Shown: positions 37,858-49,528 of the stretch, piece after piece
Numbering within the stretch: position 1 is the first letter of the stretch
How the letters are laid out: every line of letters begins with the position of its first letter
Assembly: GCA_028564705.1 (NCBI GenBank)
Contig: JAPXFQ010000121.1
Coordinates: 1 to 64,000 of the forward strand
Direction of reading: 5' to 3'
Origin: Apricaphanius iberus
Taxonomy: Eukaryota; Chordata; Actinopteri; Cyprinodontiformes; Aphaniidae
Length of the DNA: 64,000 nucleotides
Made by a program: the position numbers and the translations under genes
Notes under the pieces: model-generated
The model's database searches: none
What the model saw: only the letters and a program-made list of their open reading frames with translations
Told to the model about the DNA's origin: nothing

Positions 37858-38554
37858 ACCAGGCCGGATTACCAGGACCCGGTCAGGTTCTGTTGTGGCC
37901 TCTTACGTCTTTCCATCCGGCTCCATGCCCGGTGTAAGATGATGGTCTCCACTCAGGTTGCTCTCACACATTCACTTCCTGTTGCTCAGTAAGACTCTGA
38001 TTGACTGATTGAAACCGTTGCTGATGATAAAAGATGCTGATACCAACATTGCAGTTCCTTTCCCCCAGGATTCAGGAGAGCCACTAAACGGGAAGAAGAG
38101 ATGCAGTTTCCTAGTTTTAGCCAATCAAAATTCTCTCTGGTCTATCAAGAGTTAACAGTAAAATCTGAGCGGTAAAATTCATCCCGCTGTCGTTTACATT
38201 TTGCAATTAGTTCATAAAAACATGCACAGGATTCTTCTCCAAAGCAATGAGACAATGTTCTGGTTCATTGAGGAAATATTTGTATTTCTTCGTATGTAAA
38301 TCAAATCATAAAGATGGCCGTGTTTGCAGTGACTATTCCTGCTGTTTACTTAGTGAATTGGACATGGAGACGGTTCAGACACAGCCGGAGTAGAAATACC
38401 GAGCCGATAACTGGAGCACAATGTAAAAGGACAAGATGTTACTGAATCATTTAGAAAAAAAGGGAGATTTTCAGCTGCTTCCTTTTACTACAACTGTATT
38501 TTACTCAGTGTCTTCACTATAACATAAATAAGAGTTAATCGATTTAACTTCTTA

Positions 38555-39050
38555 GTTTTGGTGAATTGAGGACCCAAATTCGGCCAAGGAATCTTTTAAT
38601 GAAGGAAAAAGAAAACAAAACTAACAGAATACACAGGAAAGCAAAGACAGGAATGCTGGGAATGAGAAATAAAGACGAACCGGCACGGAACAGAAGGAAA
38701 CAGAGAGCTTAAATTTACTGGGGAGGAGTGAGGAAAGGTCTAATTAGTGGGAGAAGATGCTGGTGGAAACCAATAACTGGGTCAGGGAGCAAAATGGCCG
38801 AGAGGAAACAAGAAATAATCAGAAGATAACTACAAAGACTAGTAAACTATGAAAGCAAACTTAAAAGGTAAAAATAAAACAGAAAGGTGAAAAACAAGTT
38901 AGAGCAGGGAGGTGGAAATATGGAAACAAGGCAGTGCCAGAATTAAAACTCACTAAAGTCCCAAAGAAAAATATAAACACCAATAAATGAAATGAAAGTA
39001 TAAGGAAAGTAAATAACTAGAGTTTAAACACAAACTCCTACGTCATAACA
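38555..39050. repeat. A-rich dispersed repeat, copy 2
   Basis: Opening GAGGACCCAAATTCGG, then A-rich sequence with CTGGGGAGGAGTGAGGAAAG, resembling the copies at 35235 (ACTGAGGAGGAGTGGAAGTA) and 43860. Diverged, boundaries approximate. Confidence 0.45.
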
Positions 39051-39399
39051 AGTTTTCAGTTCAAATCCGAGTTTTTTAGGTTACAGCAATAACTGTTTAT
39101 TATGTGTTGACATTATTGATCCGCCATAGGCAACCCGTTTACAGCATCATCATCCAAAACGGCGTTAATCACCTTTATGTAACCAGATAAAAACTCATTT
39201 ATCCTAAAACAGGGTGACATGGCCACGAGGTGCAGATAAATTTGTGCCGCATAAATCCACACATCAGTTACATATCCAAAGTACCATACTATTCCAAAAA
39301 ACAATATTTAAAACCGTAGGGTACCAGACCCTTACAACTATCTCCAATAGGAATATTGATAAAACACACATGTTCTATATACCCAATATGTCCGTCACA

Positions 39400-39770
39400 C
39401 AGTAATTCAGTTTCTACTGCCGAAACGATAGAAATGAATTAGTGTGAGTTACCACATGATGACGCGCAGTTTTTAAAACATGTGTCAACGGCGCTGCCGC
39501 ACGCAGGTTTAAGTTTATCTGGGCCTCCTTCCAAGTGTTTGGTGCCTGATATTTGAATGCTTTCTTACCTAATTCTATTCTAGTGTGTAGTATTACAAAT
39601 AAAAGCATCTGGGATCGAAGATTGTTGCTGCTTTCCTGTCTTATCAATTTCCCAGTCAAGAGGGTCGGGCCTGTTTTTAAGATAGTTTTTGTACACCAAA
39701 GTGAGCCGATGCGCTTCTCTCCTTACTGCTAAAGGTGGCCATGCAGCTGTCTTATATAACTCATAATGAT
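39400..39770 (-). mobile_element. Decayed LINE reverse-transcriptase fragment
   Basis: Minus-strand frames contain RIELGKKAFKYQAPNTW and HRLTLVYKNYLKNRPDPL, resembling the C-terminal region of fish LINE ORF2 (the 'LGK.AF...AP..W' motif). It is split by frameshifts and directly abuts the tail of LINE fragment C. Confidence 0.5.
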
Positions 39771-39986
39771 AAATGCAAGGCAAAGTGATTTTATTTGTAT
39801 AGCGCACTTTCAACACAAGGTAATTCAAGGTTCTTTACATGGTTCGGTGGTAAAGAAACCAAACATATGATAAAAGTATGGAAGGTAACGATAGATATAG
39901 TAGAAATTTAAAAACATGAGAAAAAAAAAGTTTAGTATGTGATTAAAAACAGCAATTTAGGAAAAGCATAAAAATAAAATTTGCTG

Positions 39987-40259
39987 TCAGGTGGAGACAT
40001 CCTACCCAAGCATGCACCAGTATCCACAACCAATACAACTCAAAATGCTCGTCTCAACAGCAAACGGACTCAACCAAACCATCAGTCTTCACAGGCTAAA
40101 GAGATCTTAGAAACTTCACAACAACATAAGGATTTGGCCGTAACCTTACAGGTTTATTTTTCCTCAGGCGAACAACAACAGAGTTTAGCGCAGACCTCAC
40201 AACTAAAAAAAAAAAAAAAAACCAACAAGAGACACAGTTTAAAAGACGTCTCCACCTGA
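39987..40259. mobile_element. 273-bp insert with 15-bp inverted repeats
   Basis: The ends TCAGGTGGAGACATC and (complement) TCAGGTGGAGACGTC match at 14 of 15 bases. The plus strand is A/C-rich and includes A19. About 50 bp of host LINE sequence (GATTAAAAACAGCAATTTAG) occurs on both sides, at 39942 and 40315, suggesting a duplication around the insert. Unknown family. Confidence 0.5.
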
Positions 40260-40582
40260 TGAACACCTTAACAGATAAAAGACGGGAATCAATGCAAGAA
40301 AACATTTAGCATTTGATTAAAAACAATAATTTAGGAATAGCATAAACAGAAAATTAATGAGCATTACTCAAAGGCAGCTTTAAACAGTAGAGTTTTAATC
40401 TTTGATTTAAAAGAGTTTAACGATTCAGCAGCTTTGCATTCATCTGGAAGTTTGTTCCAGATATGTGGAGCGTAGAAGCTGAAAGCTGCTTCTCCATGTT
40501 TGGTTCCGATTCTATGGACGTTTAGCTAGATTTGGAGGACCTGATTGATCTGGGGGGGGATTGGTACAGTGACAGCAGGTCT

Positions 40583-40870
40583 TTAACCTCTTATGCCCAA
40601 CGTTGTTTTTGGTGAATCTGCCATACCTTCACTATGGAAGGCTTTTCACAGCTTGTAAAAGGTCTACAATGTTCAATTTGCTCTCATATAATAGGAAAGT
40701 CTATGGAGATACTGTGAATGTGAAAATGTTCAAGAAAATCATAGTTTGGATGAGTAATTGAGGTTGAAAGAATGAAAATATGCAATATGAAATCCACCTA
40801 AAAAAATCCCATCAGCAGCTTGTTTTCATTGTAAAGACGCAAATAAATATCATACATAGTATGATATTAG
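40583..40870 (+). mobile_element. piggyBac-type MITE, second copy, right end decayed
   Basis: TTAA at 40583-40586 is followed by CCTCTTATGCCC, and the interior matches the complement of 24400-24725. Sequence similarity fades after GCAGCTTGTTTTCATTG (about 40832), so the right tip is lost or unclear. Confidence 0.65.
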
Positions 40871-41170
<300 letters not shown>

Positions 41171-41866
41171 GTAACTACTCACTCTTACTGTCTTTAATAA
41201 CAAATAAATATTGAAACGTTGAAAGTGAAATTTTACTCCAGGAGGCGTGCCCCCAAAAATGGAGGCTAGCATGCTTTTATAGTTTGGTGCTAAATGTTTA
41301 AGTGATATATAAACCAGTAGGAGTATTTAGAAGTTAATTCTCTGAACTACAGGGAGCCAGAGGAAGGACTTTAGAACTGGGGTGATGTGTTCTACTTTCC
41401 TGGTTCTAGGAATGATTTGCGATAATCTTCCCCATTTATAAACCTTAATGCGCTGTGGTATAATGGGTCGACAGTTGATAAGTGGCTTTTTGCTGCAATC
41501 CTAAACACAGCATCACAATAATCCACAATCGTCAGAAAGGTGGCGCTAACCAGTGTCCTTCGGGCCAGCAACGAAAAAGATGAATTATTTCCACTCTAGC
41601 TTTCAGTTTGTTTCGTTTGCTGGAATATTTGTTCTTTAAACTGTTTTGAAATTAATGCACAAAGTGGAACCAGAAATAATCAGACGGTCCCGCTGTCAGT
41701 CAAACTCACACGTCTCCAGCTGCGAGACTTTCTCCTAACAGATGTGAATCATTACAAGTGAAGCCAAAACCCAACGAGGCTGCAGGAAACTGCAGGGATT
41801 CCTCTGTGGAAGTGCAACTTTAATCTGTTCAACTCGGTTTTTATTTCTTTCTTCTCTCTCTGGCAG

Positions 41867-42807
41867 ACGATCCAGGGCCCGTGTTGAGGCGTCAGAGGTA
41901 CCAGTTCAACGTCAGCTCTCTGGAGCGAGACGGGCTCCTGGGGGCCGAACTTCGCATCCTGAGGAAGCACGACCCCGGCTCAGCCCTGGTGGGCCCCACG
42001 AGAGGAGGATCGGGCCCGTTCCTGAAGCTGTACACCTGCTCTTCAGGGAAGCAGAAAGCTGTTCTGCTCCAGGCCAGGACCGCGGAGGATCTCCATGGTG
42101 GATTCAGCAACAGATGGGAAGTGTTCGACATCTACAAGGTCTTCAAGGGATCCAAGAACCAGAAGGAGCGGCGCTCCCAGCAGCTGTGCTTGGAGCTGGT
42201 GGCTCTGGATCACAGAGGAGGCCGACCGCTGGACCTGAGAACTCTGGGGTTGGCTCGACCCGGCCGGACCAACAAGGAGAAGGCGTTCCTCCTGGCCTTC
42301 GGGCGAAGTAAGAAGCGCGATCTCTTCTACAACGAGATCAAAGCGCGCTCGGGTCACGACAACAAAACCGTCTACGAGTATCTTTTCAACCAGCGGCGGA
42401 TGAGGCGCGCCCCGCCGCCGAGGGGCCCCAAGAAGACCCTCCGCCCACCCGCTCAGCTCCTCCCCCCCCAACACCAGGCGGCTAAGCCCAGGCCGCGCTG
42501 CCACCGGCGCCGCCTGCACGTCAACTTCAAGGAAATGGGCTGGGACGACTGGATCATCGCGCCGCTGGAGTACGACGCCTACCACTGCGACGGCGCCTGC
42601 GACTTCCCCATCCGCTCGCACCTGGAGCCCACCAACCACGCCATCATCCAGACCCTCATCAACTCCATGGACCCGGACGCCACTCCGCCCACCTGCTGCG
42701 TCCCCACGCGCCTCAGCCCCATAAGCATCCTCTACATCGACTCGGCCAACAACGTCGTCTACAAGCAGTACGAGGAGATGGTGGTGGAGTCGTGTGGCTG
42801 CAGGTAG
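41867..42807 (+). CDS. gdf5: gdf5 exon 2: propeptide and mature cystine-knot ligand
   Basis: It completes codon 230 and encodes residues 231-542, ending in TAG (42805-42807). The propeptide part includes [20 protein letters not shown] (N-glycan site at N244) and [18 protein letters not shown], both diagnostic of GDF5 rather than GDF6 or GDF7. The furin-type site RMRR ends at residue 410. The 132-residue mature part has the seven knot cysteines at 441, 470, 474, 506, 507, 539 and 541, [11 protein letters not shown], and [21 protein letters not shown]479 (in FPIRSHLEP) corresponds to the human arginine known to favour BMPR1B. From the first cysteine to the end is 102 residues, as in human GDF5. 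The stretch before it is about 12 residues longer and proline-rich. Secreted as a disulfide-linked dimer (family knowledge). Confidence 0.97.
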
Positions 42808-43530
42808 CAGAGATGTCCCCACGTTTCTGGCCTCCACGTCCAGGAGGGAAAGAGCCGTTACTCCGGCGCCTGCTGCTGGGCCACAGAAATGACTCTCCGC
42901 TCGCCCCCACCCCACCCCAGCGGGCTTCGCACTGCATACCAAAGGCTGCAAAGACTAAACACAGGAAGATAAACGGACGCGGATCGCGCTCCCAAACACA
43001 GACTCCGTTAAACTGTCGATGTCGTCAGGATGTGTCTGAGAGACGGCCGAAAAAACAACACTCTACTCATATCCGTATCTGTGTCCTGATTGGTGGAAAA
43101 CGTTCTGCAGGAACATTAAGTAAATTATACTCAGAACCCTCCCCCCCGTTTTTTCCCCCAGCACTTATCTGATGGAGTCATTTTTTATTCCTGCAAAGCA
43201 TGTAAAGAATCCCTGATGTATAAATACCAACCGGTGATGAAGAGCTAATCTGACCTGGGAACGTTGTTTAGACTGGTCTTCAATAGAAAATTCCTAACTG
43301 ATCCCCCCCACCAGCAATGATACACAGACTGAACTATTAGAAGAATCTAAGAGTTTTAGATGCCAGAATTACAGTTTAACACAAGAATGCCTTTTTTATT
43401 TATAACATCCACGTTTCACTGGGATCTAACAGATTCCTACAGTTTCTGGTTCGTCTGCATAATTAACATCCTCCAAAAGTTTAATGTTATAATAAAACAG
43501 CACTGTAAAAATATAATGAATAAAATCAAG
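42808..43530 (+). other. gdf5: gdf5 3' untranslated region (probable)
   Basis: No competing gene is seen after the stop codon. Two canonical AATAAA signals lie at 43491-43496 and 43519-43524, giving a 3' UTR of about 0.7 kb if used. The antisense open frame of 302 codons over 42043-42951 is a GC-bias shadow of the coding exon. Confidence 0.6.
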
Positions 43531-43859
43531 TTTAAAAATGAAAGATTTCTGCTTTCTGCTGGCGATGATTCACCATCAAAGAACAAACTATAAGAAGATG
43601 ATGATTTCTCATAGCACTGTCACTGCTGTGTGTATTTATTTATAATTCAAACGGATAGTTTAGTTTTTTTTTTTTTACATTTTGTCATTTTTGAGTTTGA
43701 GTCTGAAATCAAAGATCTCGGGTTTGACTTAACCGGTTCAACTCAAAATGTCTCACAGCCAAGAAAAGAGAAATTTCCGACCATGAGAGAATGAGAAAAT
43801 AAGACGAAATAATAACATATTTAGAGCTGAATAGCACGTCCAAAACAGTCCAGTCACAG

Positions 43860-44300
43860 AACTTTAATGGTTTGTGGAAAGAACCCAAACGCAGCGGCTT
43901 CAAGTAATAAATAACAAGATTTTTAATGAGTAAACAGCAAAACTTAAAGGCCTGGATGAGCACCAAACGGGAGAATCAGATGGAGAAACCAGCATGAGGG
44001 GATGAGGTGCTTAATTAAAGAGGGAGAGGAACGACAAAGGAAGTGGGGTGAAGCTTAATCAGGGCGATCAGATGAAGGTAGGATGAGTCAGCAGATCAGC
44101 TGGGTGAAACAATGTTGGTTCTAACAGGAGGGAAAAGAGGTAGAATACAACAGATTGAAACATAAGTATAAATTCTACAAATAAACTTAAATCTGAAACT
44201 GATAATCTTAATGAGGAACATGGAGAATAAAAGTAGAAGTATCTACAGAACCTAACAAAGAAAAAAACCCAAGAGAACCTGAAACAAGAACTTAGTGAAT
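43860..44300. repeat. A-rich dispersed repeat, copy 3
   Basis: Opens with GGAAAGAACCCAAACGCAGC and continues as A-rich sequence (AAATAACAAGATTTTTAATG, GGAGAGGAACGACAAAGGAA). Related to the 35235 and 38555 copies. Confidence 0.45.
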
Positions 44301-44678
44301 AAATAAGGAATTACCCAAAAACGAGAGAAGCTCAAATTATAGACAGCTGTTGGCAAAACAGGAAAGGAGGAGGATTATAGAGGATTGACTAAAATTCACA
44401 AACACATATTTACACACCTGGAATTTCTTCACGGGTCTATCATTTTCAGCAATAGAAGTTTTACATATTCACTTCTTACACTGAAGAAAAAATAAAGAAA
44501 TTCACATTGTGACGCATGTAGGAAAAAAGTGTTAAATGCTGCAGAAGACCTGATACTGGGATGGAGGTTCAGCTTCAGCCATGTTTGTTAGAATGACCTG
44601 GTCAAAGTCCAGATCTACAAGATTCCAGTCATGATTTATGGCTGAAAAAAACTTTTCATCAGCAACCAACAGCAATAA

Positions 44679-47600
44679 AATGGATGAACAGATGGATGGA
44701 TGAACAGATGGATGGGTGGATGGATGAATGGATGGATGAACAGATGGATGGATGGACAGATGGATGGATGGATGAACAGATGGAGAGATGGATGGATGGA
44801 TGAACAGATGGATGGATGGATGGATGAACAGTTGGATGGATGGAGGAACAGATGGATGGATGGATGGATGGATGGATAAACAGATGGATGGATGGATGAA
44901 CAGATGGATGGATGGATGAAGGATGGATGGATGAAGATATGGATGGATGGATGGATGGATGAACAGATGGATGGATGAACAGATGGATGGATGGATGAAA
45001 AAATGGAGAGATGGATGGATGGATGGATGAACAGATGGATGGATGGATGGATGAACAGTTGGATGGATGGAGGAACAGATGGATGGATGAACAGACAGAT
45101 GGACGGAGGGAGGGATGAACAGATGGATGGATGATGGATGGATGGATGAACAGATGGATGGATGGATGAACAGATGGATGGATGGATGAACAGATGGATG
45201 GATAGATGGATGGATGGATCGATGAACAGACGGATGGATGGAGGGATGGATGAACAGATGGATGGATGGATGAAGACATGGATGGATGGATGGATGGATG
45301 AACAGATGGATGGATGGATGAACAGATGGATGGATGGATGGATGGAAGGAAGGATGGATCGATGAACAGATGGATGGATGGAGGGATGGATGAACAGATG
45401 GATGGATGGATGGATGAAAAGATGGATGGATGGATGAACAGATGGATGGAAGGATGGATGGAAGGATGGATGGATGAACAGATAGATGGATGGATGGATG
45501 GATGGATGGATGGATGGATGGATGAACAGATGGATGGATGGATGGATGGATGGATGAACAGATGGACGGATGGATGGATGGATGAACAGATGGATGGATG
45601 GATGGATGAACAGATGGATGGATGATGAACAGATGGATGGATGGATGAACAGATGGATTGATGGAAGGATGATATGAAAAGATTGATGGATGGATGATGG
45701 ATGGATGGATGGATAGATAAACAGATGGATGGATGGATGAACAGATGGATGGATGGATGGATGGATAAAAAGATGGATGGATGGATGGATGGATGGATGA
45801 ACTGATGGATGGATGGATGAACAGATGGATGGATGGATGAATAGATGGATCAATGGATGGATGGATGAACAGATTGATGGATGGATGAACAGATGGATGG
45901 ATGGATGAACAGAGGGATGATGGATGGATAAACAGATGGATGGATGGATGGATGGATGGATGGATGAACAGAGGGATGATGGATGGATAAACAGATGGAT
46001 AGATGGATGGATAAACAGATGGATGGATGGATGGATAAACAGATGAATGGATGGATAGATGAATGGATGGATGAACAGATGGAGGAATGGATGGATGGTT
46101 GGATAAACAGATGGATGATGGATGGATGGATGAACAGATGCATGATGGATGGATGGATGAACAGATGGATGGATGGATGGATGGTTGAACAAATGGATGG
46201 ATGGATGAACAGATGGATGGATGGATGAACAGATGGATGGATGGATGGATGAACAGATGGATCGAAGGATGGATGGATGAACAGATTGATGGATGGATGA
46301 ACAGATGGATGGATGGATGGATGAACAGATGGATCGATGGATGGATGGATGAACAGATGGATCGATGGATGGATGGATGAACAGATTGATGGATGGATGG
46401 ATGAACAGATGGATGGATGGATGAACAGATGGATGGATGGATGGATGGATGAACAGATTGATGGATGGATGAACAGATGGATGGATGGATGGATGAACAG
46501 ATGGATCGATGGATGGATGGATGAACAGATTGATGGATGGATGAACAGATGGATGGATGGATGAACAGATGGATGGATGGATGAACAGATGGATCGATGG
46601 ATGGATGGATGAACAGATTGATGGATGGATGAACAGATGGATGGATGGATGGATGGATGGATGAACAGATGGATGGATGGATGAACAGATGGATGGATGG
46701 ATGGATGAACAGATGGATAGGATGGAGATATGGATGGATGGGATGATGGAATGGATGGATGGATGGATGAACAGATGGATGGATGGAGATGAACAGATGG
46801 ATGGATGGATGATGAACAGATGGATGAATGATGGAAATAACAGATGATGGATGGATGAACAGATGGATGGATGGATGGTTGAACAGATGGATGGTGGATG
46901 AACAGATGAAGGATGGATGGATGAACAGATGGATCGAAGGATGGATGGATGAACAGATTGATGGATGGATGAACAGATGGATGGATGGATGGATGAACAG
47001 ATGGATCGATGGATGGATGGATGAACAGATGGATCGATGGATGGATGGATGAACAGATTGATGGATGGATGGATGAACAGATGGATGGATGGATGAACAG
47101 ATGGATGGATGGATGGATGGATGAACAGATTGATGGATGGATGAACAGATGGATGGATGGATGGATGAACAGATGGATCGATGGATGGATGGATGAACAG
47201 ATTGATGGATGGATGAACACATGGATGGATGGATGAACAGATGGATGGATGGATGAACAGATGGATCGATGGATGGATGGATGAACAGATTGATGGATGG
47301 ATGAACAGATGGATGGATGGATGAACAGTTGGATGGATGGATGAACAGATGGATGGATGGATGAACAGATAGATGGATGGATGAACAGATGGATGGATGG
47401 ATGGATGGATGGATGGATAAACAGATGGATGGATGGATGGATGAACAGATGGATGGATGGATGGATGAACCAACAGATGGATGGATGGATGGATGGATAA
47501 ACAGATGGATGGATGGATGGATGAACAGATGGATGGATGGATGAACAGATGGATGGATGGATGAACAGATGGATGGATGGATAAACAGATGGATGAACTG

Positions 47601-49528
47601 ATGGATGGATGGATAAACAGATGGATGGATGGATGATGGATGGATGAACAGAGGGATGATGGATGGATAAACAGATGGATGGATGGATAAACAGATGGAT
47701 GGATGTATGGATGGATAAACAGATGGATGGATGGATGGATAAACAGATGGATGGAGGGATAAACAGATGGATGGATGGATTGATGGATGAACAGATGGAT
47801 GGATGGATGGATTGATGGATGAACAGATGGATGGATGGATGGATAAACAGATGGATGGATGGATGGATGAACAGATGGAGGAATGGATGGATGGATGGAT
47901 GGATAAACGGATGGATGGATGGATGAACGAACAGATGGATGGATGGATGAACAGATGGATGGATGGATGATGGATGAACGAACAGATGGATGGATGGATT
48001 GATGGATGGATGAACGAACAGATGGATGGATGAACGAACAGATGGATGGATGGATGATGGATGAAAACAGATGGAGATGAAGATGGATGGATGATGGATG
48101 GATGATCGATGGATGGATGTTAGTTTTATGTATGTATGGATGGATTAAATTATGGATGGATGGTTTTTTGGATGGATGGATGGATGGATGGATGAATGGA
48201 TGGTTTTTTGGACGGATGGATGGATAGATGGATGTAGCGTAGGATGGATGGATGGATGGATGGATTAATTATGGATGGATGGTTTTTTGGACGGATGGAT
48301 GGATGGATGAATGTATGGTTTTTTGGATGGATGGATGGATGGTTGGATGGATGGATGGATAAACAGATGGATGGATGGATAAACGGATGGAGGAATGGAT
48401 GGATAGATAAACAGATGGATGGATGGATGGATGGCTAAACGGATGGATGGATGGATGGATGGATGGATGGATGAACGAACAGATGGATGGATGGATGAAC
48501 AGATGGATGGATGGATGGATGGTTGATGGATGAACGAACAGATGGATGGATGGATGGATGGATGAACGAACAGATGGATGGATGAACGAACAGATGGATG
48601 GATGGATGGATGAACAGATGGATGGATGGATGGATGGATGAACGAACAGATGGATGGATGGATGAACAGATGGATGGATGGATGGATGAACGAACAGATG
48701 GATGGATGGATGAACAGATGGATGGATGGATGGATGGATGGATGGATGAACGAACAGATGGATGGATGGATGGATGGATGAACGAACAGATGGATGGATG
48801 AACGAACAGATGGATGGATGGATGGATGGATGAACGAACAGATGGATGGATGGATGGATGGATGAACAGATGGATGGATGGATGGATGATGGATGAACAG
48901 ATGGATGGATGGATGGATAAACAGATGGATGGATGGATGGATGAACAGATGGAGGAATGGATGGATGGATGGATGGATGGATAAACGGATGGATGGATGG
49001 ATGAACGAACAGATGGATGGATGGATGAACAGATGGATGGATGGATGATGGATGAACGAACAGATGGATGGATGGATTGATGGATGGATGACCGAACAGA
49101 TGGATGGATGAACGAACAGATGGATGGATGAACGAACAGATGGATGGATGGATGAACAGATGGATGGATGGATGGATGAACGAACAGATGGATGGATGTT
49201 AGTTTTATGTATGTATGTATGTATGGATTAAATTATGAATGGATGGTTTTTTGGACAGATGGATGGATAGATGGATGTAGCCTTATTATGGATGGATGGA
49301 TGGATGGATTAAATTATGGATGGATGGTTTTTTGGATGGATGAATGGATGGATGGATGGTTTTTTGGATGGATGAATGGATGGATGGATGGATGGATGAA
49401 TTGATGGTTTTTTGGACGGATGGATGGATGGATGAATGGATGAATGGATGGTTTTTTTGGACGGATGGATGGATGAATGGATCAAGGGGTGGATGGAGGG
49501 ATGGATGGATGAACAGATGGACAGATGA
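44679..49528. repeat. 4.85-kb GGAT-type satellite
   Basis: Arrays of (TGGA)n interspersed with TGAACAGA make variable 16-28 bp higher units. From about 48116, segments with TTTTTTGGACGGATGG and ATTAAATTATGG are mixed in. Larger duplications are visible: 46337-46564 recurs at 47009-47236 (shift 672 bp), and the TTAGTTTTATGTATGTATGG landmark recurs with a shift of 1079 bp. ATCC repeats contain no stop codon, so all three minus-strand frames stay open for 450-945 codons ([17 protein letters not shown]). These are not genes. Confidence 0.95.

Noticed and set aside
39981..40259. 92-codon plus-strand frame (Gln/Ser/Thr-rich)
   Set aside because: It is confined to the A/C-rich TIR-bounded insert, ends in an A-run and has no start or splice support.
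42043..42951. 302-codon antisense open frame over gdf5 exon 2
   Set aside because: It is a shadow of a GC-rich coding exon; it has no domain and no independent splice or start evidence. A human antisense transcript at GDF5 is known, but nothing here supports a protein.
44532..47473. Minus-strand open frames of 896 and 945 codons (and a 456-codon third frame) with [17 protein letters not shown] repeats
   Set aside because: They translate an ATCC satellite, which has no stop codons in any frame on that strand. All three frames are open at once, and there is no start context or non-repeat domain.
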